A stretch of 64,000 nucleotides of DNA from JADLGL01 sp963667605 (GTDB lineage: Bacteria > Pseudomonadota > Alphaproteobacteria > Rhizobiales > Kaistiaceae). The stretch lies in contig CAXXUZ010000003.1 of NCBI GenBank assembly GCA_963667605.2, positions 1 to 64,000 on the forward strand, in the 5' to 3' direction. A program made the translations under genes and the position numbers. Below the pieces are notes generated by a model. That model did not search any database. It was not told where the DNA came from and saw only the letters and a program-made list of their open reading frames with translations. Below, piece after piece: positions 50,899-57,861 of this stretch (position 1 is the stretch's first letter; each line of letters begins with the position of its first letter).

Positions 50899-50943
50899 CC
50901 GCGGTATCAGGCCGGTCCGATGCCGATGCGCTTGTCCTAGGGT
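50899..50943. repeat. 45-bp imperfect direct repeat, copy A
   Basis: Matches 51342-51386 with about seven differences, sharing GCCGGTCCGATG and CGATGCGCT. The other copy is the 3' end of the VWA gene. In this copy the same frame still reads KRIGIGPA and a stop, so it is a decayed duplicate of the gene end, 443 bases away, flanking the small exported gene. Confidence 0.65.
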
Positions 50944-50961
50944 TGGCGGACAGGAACCTGG

Positions 50962-51459
50962 ATGAACCGAACTCACGTCATCGTCGTTGCAGTGTCCGTG
51001 TTCTGCTCTATCGGTCTTCTCGCCGATGAAAACCCTTCCGGATTCGACCCCGGCAGCTCCAAAGCCAAGGGATTGATCCTCACGTTCGAAGACTGGCCGC
51101 CGGATGGTGCGGACACGGACTCTCTTCTCCAAAAGCTTCATTCCGCCGGGCTCGAGGCGGCGCGCAAGTTGCCGCGGTTCAGGGTTTGGGTGTTCGAGTG
51201 GGATGAATGGCAAGAGGGCCGCAGGGCGGAAAACCTGTGTATTGAACTGCTGCTGGACGATCGAACGTCTTCCCTGTTGGAGAGCTGTGAACCCGATTAC
51301 CTGCTGCATCCCGCCCGGCCGGCGGCCGCCGGCAGCAACCAGCCGCGGTGTCATGCCGGTCCGATGTCGATGCGCTCGCCCCAGGGCTCGAGGTTCGGCC
51401 CTCCAGCCGCCCCCCAATTGACCCAGGCCACGGGATATGGGGGCTCGGCCTCGGGGTAG
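50962..51459 (+). CDS. small exported protein resembling a peptidase-inhibitor/propeptide domain
   Basis: The only + gene in the backbone block. A signal peptide (MNRTHVIVVAVSVFCSIGLLA) is followed by GLILTFEDWPPDGADTDSLLQKLHSAGLEAARKLPRFRVWVFEWDEWQEGRRAENLCIELLLDDRTSSLLESCEPDYLLHPA, an inhibitor I9/fervidolysin-propeptide-like alpha/beta domain (LTF.dWPP...L...GL...LPRF...FEWdEW). The last 36 residues run antisense through the VWA gene end (51351 onward) and look non-native, so the original C-terminus was probably lost when the segment inserted between the direct repeats. Function unknown. Confidence 0.6.
   Translation: MNRTHVIVVAVSVFCSIGLLADENPSGFDPGSSKAKGLILTFEDWPPDGADTDSLLQKLHSAGLEAARKLPRFRVWVFEWDEWQEGRRAENLCIELLLDDRTSSLLESCEPDYLLHPARPAAAGSNQPRCHAGPMSMRSPQGSRFGPPAAPQLTQATGYGGSASG
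51342..51386. repeat. 45-bp imperfect direct repeat, copy B (3' end of VWA gene)
   Basis: Contains the last codons (PWGERIDIGPA) and stop of the VWA gene. The partner copy is at 50899-50943 in the same orientation. Confidence 0.65.
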
Positions 51460-52697
51460 CTGTCGCATTCCATGTCGGTGAGATAGAGGCAGCACCCTGG
51501 ACGCACCCCTTGCTCATGGAGCCACGCGAAGCCAGGCCGAAAATCGGTCCCGCCGCGTCCCTTGATCGTGATGCTGTCCGGTAGTTCCCCGGCGGGATAC
51601 TGGGCCGCGTCCTGCAGCACCGCGTCGACCTGAAGGACATAGATGCTTTCGGGCTGCAGTTCGGCGGCGATTTCGCGAACCTCGGCCCAGAACAGGGCCA
51701 GCGTCCCGCCCGGCAGCGAGGCGGAGGTATCGATGATGATGGCGATGGCATCGATGCCCTCCGAGTGCATCGAGGGTAGATAGAGGCCGCTGTCGATGAA
51801 ACGCCGGTTGGGAACGCTCCAGCTATAATCGCGGCGCGCGGCATCGGTCATGTAGCGGCGCAATAGTGACCGCCAATCGAGGATGCTCCGGTGCGCTTGG
51901 CGGATCGTCTCCTCGACCACCCCCGGCGCATTGCCTTGCGCCCGGGCGAGGCTCGCGGCCTGATGCATGGCCTCGTCCCACGCTTGCTCCTCGGCGGGTG
52001 TGTCCACCCCAGATTTACCAGAATCACCGGTGTCGTCGTCGCGGCGCTCGTCCGCGTCCATGACCTCGCCGGTGCCGCAAGGGTCGTGGCTGGCGGGCAT
52101 TTGCTCGGATGGTTTCGAGCCCGCGCTGTTGCTGCCCGATCCCGGCTCGTCCTGCTCTTGCGGACTGTTGTCGCCGGAGGGATTTGACGGAGCGCTTTGG
52201 TCTTCGTCGCCGTCACCGCATCGGGGGCCGGCAGCGCTGCCACTGTCATCCACATCGCTGGATGAAGACGCATCGCCCGGATCCTCTGCATCGGCGGGCG
52301 GTTCCCGAAGCCGGTCGTAGGCCTGCTCGGCGCTGATGCCGTCCCAGGCTTCGGCCTCTGGCGGCAGGACGAAGCCGGCGTCGCGCAGCAGGCCGTGGGT
52401 GACCAGCTGCGAGGCCCGTTGCCAGCGCTCCGGGTCGCGGCCGCCCCGCCGGGTGTGATGCTTCAACGCACAGGCCAGGACGACGCGCGCCAGCGCGGTC
52501 TTGATCTGGTCGGCATCGGTGTCCGCCACCCACTGGGGCGCGTAGCGAATGTCTTTACCATCGCTGGCCAGGGTCTCGCGGGTGGCGTCGGCACGGATCG
52601 GCAGCCTTAACGCCAGGCTGCCGAAGAAGGGCTGGTCGCGCAGCAGCGCGGTCACGCAGTCGCTAACGCGCCGGGCGGATTCCGAGCGGGCGGCCAT
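51351..52697 (-). CDS. VWA (MIDAS) protein, CobT-like
   Basis: 448 residues from ATG 52697, overlapping the DUF3150 stop. The N-terminal domain SARRVSDCVTALLRDQPFFGSLALRLPIRADATRETLASDGKDIRYAPQWV...HHTRRGGRDPERWQRASQLVTHGLL is shared with VWA-like metallopeptidase-type proteins. A long acidic Ser/Asp/Gly region (about 165-255) follows, then helices, then the VWA fold with MIDAS IAIIIDTSASLPGGTLALFWAEV and LYLTDMECDSYPE. VWA proteins partner with MoxR AAA ATPases, here encoded just upstream at 53622, as in chelatase-like and chaperone-like machines. The target is unknown. The 3' end is duplicated at 50899. Confidence 0.8.
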   Translation of the reverse strand: MAARSESARRVSDCVTALLRDQPFFGSLALRLPIRADATRETLASDGKDIRYAPQWVADTDADQIKTALARVVLACALKHHTRRGGRDPERWQRASQLVTHGLLRDAGFVLPPEAEAWDGISAEQAYDRLREPPADAEDPGDASSSSDVDDSGSAAGPRCGDGDEDQSAPSNPSGDNSPQEQDEPGSGSNSAGSKPSEQMPASHDPCGTGEVMDADERRDDDTGDSGKSGVDTPAEEQAWDEAMHQAASLARAQGNAPGVVEETIRQAHRSILDWRSLLRRYMTDAARRDYSWSVPNRRFIDSGLYLPSMHSEGIDAIAIIIDTSASLPGGTLALFWAEVREIAAELQPESIYVLQVDAVLQDAAQYPAGELPDSITIKGRGGTDFRPGFAWLHEQGVRPGCCLYLTDMECDSYPEAEPPYPVAWVNWGAAGGPNLEPWGERIDIGPA

Positions 52698-53594
52698 CAG
52701 GCTGCTTCCCTGTTCTCGGCCGCGGGCGCGAAGTAGCCCGCGAATTGCGCCTTGAGCGCATCGGCGTCGCGCTTGACCTGCCGGCGGAGGTTGGGATCGA
52801 AGCGGCCCGACGGGCGCAGGGCGTCGGGCTCGATGCCGGCGAACTTGTCCTTCACCTCGCGGCAGAGCATGGTCAGATCGTCGTCGGCGAAGATGTTGAG
52901 CCGGGGCACCACGTCCACCAGCTCCCTGATGTTCTCGATCAGGCTGTCCCGGAACACCAGGGGCTTGCCGTTCTCGTCCTCGCGCAAGCGTTCGCCGACA
53001 CGCTCGACCGCCTCGCCCAGGCGCCGGTAGAGATCGCGTTGGGCATCGTTGAGGCGGGTCCGGACCTGCTGCTCGATGTCCCGCCTGACCCGCTCGGTCT
53101 CGCCCTGGGCCAGATCGGCCATGAAGTGGCGCGCGTCGGGGACCTGGGACGATGCGGTAGCGAATGGCGAACTTGCCCTGGAGCGCCTCTGTGCCGGGAT
53201 AGTCCTCCAGGCGGAACAGCCGGCCGAGGTCGAGGCGGGCCTGGTCGACGTAATCGTCGTAGTCCTCGATGAAGCGGGCGCGCTCGCGCACCACGCGCTC
53301 GATCAATGTGTCCAGCGCCGCAGTGTAGCGGTCGTAATTGGCGACGGTGAGCAGGCGCCCGCCCTGGTCGTCCCAGGGCAAGGTGTTGGCATAGTGACTG
53401 GTCCTCGCATTGCTCATGGTCGCGGCCAGCGCTGCGAAGGCCTGCTTGGGCAGGAGGCGCTTGTTGTAGCGCCCGGCGTTGGTGTCGGCGTCGTTATGGA
53501 CAGCGACCTGTTGGCTGGCCTGGCGGTCGTAGAGCCTGCCGGACCAGGAGTTGATCCGCAGGCTGACGAGCATGGCGTCATGGGTGAGATTCAT
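52697..53594 (-). pseudogene. DUF3150 protein, single-base frame break near 53146
   Basis: ATG 53594 (GGAG upstream) gives MNLTHDAMLVSLRINSWSGRLYDRQASQQVAVHNDADTNAGRYNKRLLP, SHYANTLPWDDQGGRLLTVANYDRYTAALD and a path to EALQGKFAIRYRIVP. The frame then fails and coding moves to VPDARHFMADLAQGETERVRRDIEQQVRTRLNDAQRDLYRRLGEAVERVGERL...FDPNLRRQVKRDADALKAQFAGYF, ending at 52697. One base near 53146 restores about 298 residues of a DUF3150 protein. Left unrepaired, the first frame happens to run on into the VWA gene, creating a false 747-codon fusion. Encoded between MoxR and VWA, it is probably the third member of that machine. Confidence 0.8.
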
Positions 53595-53621
53595 GGCATG
53601 GGTCTCCAGAATGAAATGGTG

Positions 53622-54647
53622 TCAGCGGGTCTTGGCGGCGGCCCACTGGATGAAGGCCTGGGTGTGCTGGAGCGCGGGCTCGCGGCGGATGCAGGAGCCG
53701 ACGAGGAACTCGCCGACCTCGCGCCGGAGCCTTGTCGCGTAGGTGACGATGGCGCCGAGATTGATGTCGTCGGCCATCCTGTAGAGCGAGCCGCAGAGCG
53801 CGATGAGGGCACTGGCGTTGCCGGGGATCACGGCGCCCTCGGGATCGTCGATGACGGTGCGGGGATGGGGCAGTTCGTGCCAGACTTGCAAGAAGGCCGA
53901 GAACTCGACCGCCGCGGCCTCGCCGACGGTGCCCCGGTAGAGCGCGCGTTCGGCGACCGGGTCGAGGCCACCCCGCCGGTGCACGATGTTCGAGACCATC
54001 TCCCATGTCCTCGGACATGGAAAAGCTTTCTCCGTCGATTGGGGGTTGAAGGCATGCAACAGCTCGGGCCGCATCGACACGAAAAAAAGCACCTCCGGAG
54101 CGATTCCATTTGCCGCGCCCCAGGCGCACCAGTCCGTCGCATCTACCCGGATCTCCAGATGGACGAAGCGCGAGGCGAGCGGCGCCGGCATGCGGTGGAC
54201 GACGCCGCGGTCGCCCTCGCGGTTGCCGCAGGCGATCAGCGCGGCGCCCTCGGGGAGTTCGTACTCGCCGCATTTGCGGTCGAGCACGAGCTGGTACAGG
54301 GCGGCCTGCACCATCGGCAGGGCCGAGGGCAGTTCCTCCAGGTTGATCAGCCAGCTTCCGTCCGCGTCCGAGGGCGGCAGGAAGGCAGGCGGCGCCCAGC
54401 GGGTGCGGTCGGCGCCGTCGCGCCACGGGATGCCGCGCAGATCGACCGGGTCCAACAGCAGGGCGCGGACATCGACATACTCGCGGCCGGCTTGCGCCGC
54501 GACCTGCTGGGCGATCTGACTCTTGGCGCACCCTGGGGCACCCCAGACAACCACCGGTTGGCGGGCTTCGACCAGCAGCGCCAGGGTGCTGGCGAGTTCG
54601 CTCGGGCGCAGCGAGTAATCGGCGGAGATGGTATCGGGCTCGGTCAT
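53622..54647 (-). CDS. MoxR-type AAA+ ATPase
   Basis: 341 residues from ATG 54647 (GGAG upstream). LRPSELASTLALLVEARQPVVVWGAPGCAKSQIAQQVAAQ holds Walker A (GAPGCAKS), and WLINLEELPSALPMVQAALYQLVLDRKCGEYELPEGAALIACGNREGD holds the Walker B (LINLEE) and sensor-1 Asn. RMPAPLASRFVHLEI is the arginine-finger region. MoxR ATPases remodel protein complexes together with VWA partners; the VWA and DUF3150 genes follow directly on the same strand. The frame is intact. Confidence 0.85.
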   Translation of the reverse strand: MTEPDTISADYSLRPSELASTLALLVEARQPVVVWGAPGCAKSQIAQQVAAQAGREYVDVRALLLDPVDLRGIPWRDGADRTRWAPPAFLPPSDADGSWLINLEELPSALPMVQAALYQLVLDRKCGEYELPEGAALIACGNREGDRGVVHRMPAPLASRFVHLEIRVDATDWCAWGAANGIAPEVLFFVSMRPELLHAFNPQSTEKAFPCPRTWEMVSNIVHRRGGLDPVAERALYRGTVGEAAAVEFSAFLQVWHELPHPRTVIDDPEGAVIPGNASALIALCGSLYRMADDINLGAIVTYATRLRREVGEFLVGSCIRREPALQHTQAFIQWAAAKTR

Positions 54648-54952
54648 GGCATGCTCCAGGCTGGCACGTGGGATGGATGAGTTGCGGTGCGGATGGGCCC
54701 CTCGGGCGCCCCGCTTATGCTCCGCCGACGCCGGGACTCGGGCTCTCCCGGGTGTGGAGGCATGCGTTGGATGGGACAGGAGCGGCGTGGAGAGGCAGCG
54801 GGCGGCAGACTCGTGACAGGCCGGGAAACGAAAGAGGGACGCCGAAGCGCGTGTGCGAAGCCGCGGGGTACGCGGGCCAAGCATTTCGTGCCGGATATCG
54901 TTCACGATCGGGTCGACCGGAAACATCGAAGCCATCGCGCGCGGCGGCGGGA
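54648..54952. other. intergenic, upstream of the MoxR gene
   Basis: 305 bases between the DUF2958 and MoxR genes. No credible gene or strong hairpin was seen; the short open frames here are Arg/Gly-rich and lack ribosome sites. It likely contains the promoter of the MoxR-DUF3150-VWA operon, but no confident -35/-10 pair was found. Confidence 0.4.
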
Positions 54953-55348
54953 TCATGCTTCGCGACCGTCATGGCCGGCAAGGATGCGAGCAGCGGCTTC
55001 GAGTTCAGGTCCCGATTCGACGATATGCCCGGCGGCGCGCGCGGCTTCGGCGTAAATGGATAGGGGAAAGGCGGCGGTAAAGTGAATATCACGCTCGATG
55101 CCGAGCCCGAAGGGTCCCCGGTATTCGGTCAATTCAAGCAAACCGATCGAGCCCAATTCGGGTGTGCCGAAGCCCAAATCAGCCAGGCCGAATGCACATT
55201 CGTTGGGGTATTCGGGATCGAGTTCCGACAGCAGCCAGGTGCCCGCACCGCATGGGTTGAACAGTTTGACCACGGGCTTATGGTCGGCGCCTCTTCGTGT
55301 CCCATTTGCAAGCAGCTTCGTGCGCTGTTCTTCAGTGAACAGTTTCAT
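54953..55348 (-). CDS. DUF2958 protein
   Basis: 131 residues from ATG 55348, with GAGAGGA upstream. MKLFTEEQRTKLLANGTRRGADHKPVVKLFNPCGAGTWLLSELDPEYPNECAFGLADLGFGTPELGSIGLLELTEYRGPFGLGIERDIHFTAAFPLSIYAEAARAAG is a full match to the DUF2958 pattern (LFT..Q...L..NG, PVVKLF.P.GA.TWLL.ELDPE..D.AFGL.DLG.G.PELG). It is common on conjugative elements and occasionally in phages. Molecular role unknown. Confidence 0.88.
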   Translation of the reverse strand: MKLFTEEQRTKLLANGTRRGADHKPVVKLFNPCGAGTWLLSELDPEYPNECAFGLADLGFGTPELGSIGLLELTEYRGPFGLGIERDIHFTAAFPLSIYAEAARAAGHIVESGPELEAAARILAGHDGREA

Positions 55349-55479
55349 GGAATGGTCCTCTCGAATATCGATGATCGGGATGCAGCCGCACCAAGGCCGT
55401 CCGCGGCGAGCCGAAAACCGGCCCCCGGCCCGGAGTGGCGCAAGGCAGGCGGATAGCGATGGATGAATGCCGTCGGCGG

Positions 55480-55983
55480 TCAGCCGGCCGGCGTCGGTCC
55501 GGTGTCGCCGGGATCCAGAATGAGCACGCGTGCACGGCCTCCGCTGACGGCCACATCCGGAGCGCCATCGGCTCTGCGGGCGACGGTGACCAGAGGCTTG
55601 TTGCCCGGCGGGGCCGGCGGATCGGCGACCTCCGTCGTGACCGTGCCGGCGTCTTCGACGAAACGAATACGGACGGTGCCGCCCGTGACCTCGATGCCGC
55701 CGGGCGGTCGGAGGCCGGTCAGCGTGACCACCGGCGGTTCGCCGTTCTCTGTAGTGAAACGGTCGGGAACGGGGAGCGCGGTGTCGCCCCAGGGGTCGGC
55801 ATCCATGCCCTCGGCCAGGGCCTCGACGAATGTTTGACTGGCTTGGTCGACGGACTTCCAGTGGGGATCGTCGCCGGCTTGCTCGATGGCCTTTTCCAGC
55901 GCCTCGTCGAGGGTATCGGCTTCGACCGTTACAGTGTTGTGGTAGTGGGATGCGTAGCCGCAACAGACGGTGTAGTGCGTCAT
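55480..55983 (-). CDS. hypothetical backbone protein
   Basis: 167 residues, ATG 55983 overlapping the upstream GHKL stop by ATGA. MTHYTVCCGYASHYHNTVTVEADTLDEALEKAIEQAGDDPHWKSVDQASQTFVEALAEG reads as a small alpha/beta domain that may sense a ligand. It is followed by a Pro/Gly-rich half (VPDRFTTENGEPPVVTLTGLRPPGGIEVTGGTVRIRFVEDAG). Two adjacent cysteines and several His near the N-terminus could bind metal. The family is not recognised. Translational coupling to the GHKL ATPase suggests a joint role. Confidence 0.65.
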   Translation of the reverse strand: MTHYTVCCGYASHYHNTVTVEADTLDEALEKAIEQAGDDPHWKSVDQASQTFVEALAEGMDADPWGDTALPVPDRFTTENGEPPVVTLTGLRPPGGIEVTGGTVRIRFVEDAGTVTTEVADPPAPPGNKPLVTVARRADGAPDVAVSGGRARVLILDPGDTGPTPAG

Positions 55984-57770
55984 TGCGCCGCCTCCCCGGT
56001 ACCGGCATCGGTTGCGGCTTCCGTGCATACGGGTCCGATATCGACGCTGACCTTGCCGCCGCGCACCACGATGGTGACCGTGCGGTCGCGCGGCATGAGC
56101 CAGAAGATTTCCCGCCATACCGCATCGGCGATGGTGCGCTGGCGGGCTTCCTCGACCGAGCACATGAGCTTGAGCGACATATGCAACGCTTCTTCTTCGA
56201 AGCGGGTGAGTTGTGTTTCCCAGGAGTCCGCCTCCGCGTCGTCGCTGGGACTGAAGAACGCGGCGCGCAGCAATCGGGCGAGTTCCTCGGGCGCGATACC
56301 GCTGTCCGCGGTCACCAGGGGCAGCGCGTCATGGAGCGATGACCAGGCCTCGCCCGCGAAGGCGAGATCGGCGGGGACGGCGATGGTGCCGCATTTGCGG
56401 AAGCAATGGCGCGGCGATTTGGGCGGATGCAGGACATTCAGGTGCATCACGATGGTCTCGGGCCGTTCCGGCTCGCCGCCGTTCTCCCGGTTGGTGAAGT
56501 AATCCAGCGAACGAACGGCGCCATCCACGGTGACAAGGGTCTCGATGCCGGTGACGCGCGCGAGCGCGTCGTACCAGGGATAACCCTCGAAACGCGGCTC
56601 GGGGGCGAACAGCTTGAGCGCGGGCTTCGATCCGCCCTGGAGCCCGGTAAGGCCGAGGGCGCGATGGAGCGCCTGGGCCTCGGGCGGCTCGGGGTCGGCC
56701 TGCATCACCAGCGCGTCGGAACCCACCGCCGTGAAGGCGGACCGCTCGTCCCAATAGTCGGTGTCGGCGATGGCGGGACGCCAGGGACGCAGGTCGGCGG
56801 GCGGCTCGGGCATCTCGATCCCGGCCTCTTTCGCCTTGTGCCAGTCGGTCCAGGCAAGCCGCGGAGCCGGATCGGCCTGCGCCATGGCGCGGTAGACGGC
56901 AAGCCGCGCGGCTTCGCGCATCTCTTCCAGAAACGGAGTCTCCACCGCTTCCTTTCTCGCCGGCAGGACCAGCTCCAGATCGGGGCACGAGTCGATGTCG
57001 GCTCGTGCCGACCAGACGCCGCCTTCCACGGCGTCGATCTGGGGCAGGCGCACCGGCAGGGTCAGGCCATGGAAGTTGACGTCGGGGACGCGGTAGCCCG
57101 CATGGCTGTCCTTGAATACGCCGAACACGAGGCCCTTCCATGGTTCCACATGGAGCGCGCCATCGAGGAAGGCGCGGCGCTCGACGGTCTTGCCGTCGAT
57201 GGTGACCGGCAGGGGATAATGCCGCGCAGCGGTCTCGAGGAAAGCACGGACCGCGTGGGGCGCCTCGGACGCCTCGAAAGTGACCGCGGTTCCATGGGGC
57301 CAGGGGGCGCTGTCGTCCGGGACGACATGGGCCGCATCGCGGCCGAGGAAGTGAGCGGGCTCCAGCACCAGGCGGTAGCCGGGGCTTGGGTCCTGGCCGG
57401 GGACGCGCCAGCGCAGGGTGCAGCCCCGGCGCGAGAGGGCGAGAAGCCCGAACCCGGCGGGATCTTCCGCCTCGGCGATGCCGGCCTTCCAGCTGCTCTC
57501 GCCGAAGGTCAGCAGGATTGCGGGATCGGCGATCCCGTCGCCGTCGTCGGCGAGGGTAACGCGGGTGGTGTCGCCGTCCTGCTCGATGGTTGCGGCAACG
57601 CGGTTGGCGCCGCCACGGCGTGAGTTTTGCAGGGTCTCGGTGAAAATATCGGCAAGGCCAGCCGAAAACAGCCGGGTCACCTTGTCGATGGCGCTGTCGC
57701 CGACCCGGGCGCGGATCGTGGCGGAACCATTGCCGGGCTCGGCCGTAACGGCATTCTGTGCGGTAGACAT
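55980..57770 (-). CDS. GHKL (Hsp90-like) ATPase
   Basis: 596 residues from ATG 57770 (AGGAG upstream). The N-terminal GHKL fold has N box ADIFTETLQNSRRGGANRVAATIE, G1 box VTLADDGDGIADPAILLTFGES and LLALSRRGCTLRW. A long unique C-terminal region follows (FHGLTLPVRLPQIDAVEGGVWSARADIDSCPDLELVLPARKEAVETPFLEEMREAAR). It binds ATP like Hsp90/MutL; the client is unknown. It lies downstream of parB after a terminator and is a standard companion of ParB and Sno genes on large alphaproteobacterial elements. It is preceded by its own start and is not a fusion with ParB, although an out-of-frame parB tail reads into it. Confidence 0.82.
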   Translation of the reverse strand: MSTAQNAVTAEPGNGSATIRARVGDSAIDKVTRLFSAGLADIFTETLQNSRRGGANRVAATIEQDGDTTRVTLADDGDGIADPAILLTFGESSWKAGIAEAEDPAGFGLLALSRRGCTLRWRVPGQDPSPGYRLVLEPAHFLGRDAAHVVPDDSAPWPHGTAVTFEASEAPHAVRAFLETAARHYPLPVTIDGKTVERRAFLDGALHVEPWKGLVFGVFKDSHAGYRVPDVNFHGLTLPVRLPQIDAVEGGVWSARADIDSCPDLELVLPARKEAVETPFLEEMREAARLAVYRAMAQADPAPRLAWTDWHKAKEAGIEMPEPPADLRPWRPAIADTDYWDERSAFTAVGSDALVMQADPEPPEAQALHRALGLTGLQGGSKPALKLFAPEPRFEGYPWYDALARVTGIETLVTVDGAVRSLDYFTNRENGGEPERPETIVMHLNVLHPPKSPRHCFRKCGTIAVPADLAFAGEAWSSLHDALPLVTADSGIAPEELARLLRAAFFSPSDDAEADSWETQLTRFEEEALHMSLKLMCSVEEARQRTIADAVWREIFWLMPRDRTVTIVVRGGKVSVDIGPVCTEAATDAGTGEAAQ

Positions 57771-57801
57771 GCGGGTTCTCCTGGTTGTCGATGCGGGAAT
57801 G

Positions 57802-57837
57802 AAAAACGCCCCGCCGGACTGAAGCCGGCGGGGCGTT
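57802..57837 (-). terminator. rho-independent terminator between parB and the GHKL gene
   Basis: A perfect 13-base inverted repeat, AACGCCCCGCCGG at 57805-57817 and CCGGCGGGGCGTT at 57825-57837, with a 7-base loop. On - it is followed by T-rich sequence, 25 bases after the repaired parB stop. Confidence 0.85.
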
Positions 57838-57861
57838 GTCGTGAGGGAAGAACGCGGTGGT

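Noticed and set aside
51351..53594. A single 747-residue DUF3150-VWA fusion protein
   Set aside because: The middle third in this frame is Arg/Pro-rich and has no fold, while another frame there encodes an excellent DUF3150 C-terminus. The VWA gene has its own ATG at 52697 overlapping the DUF3150 stop.
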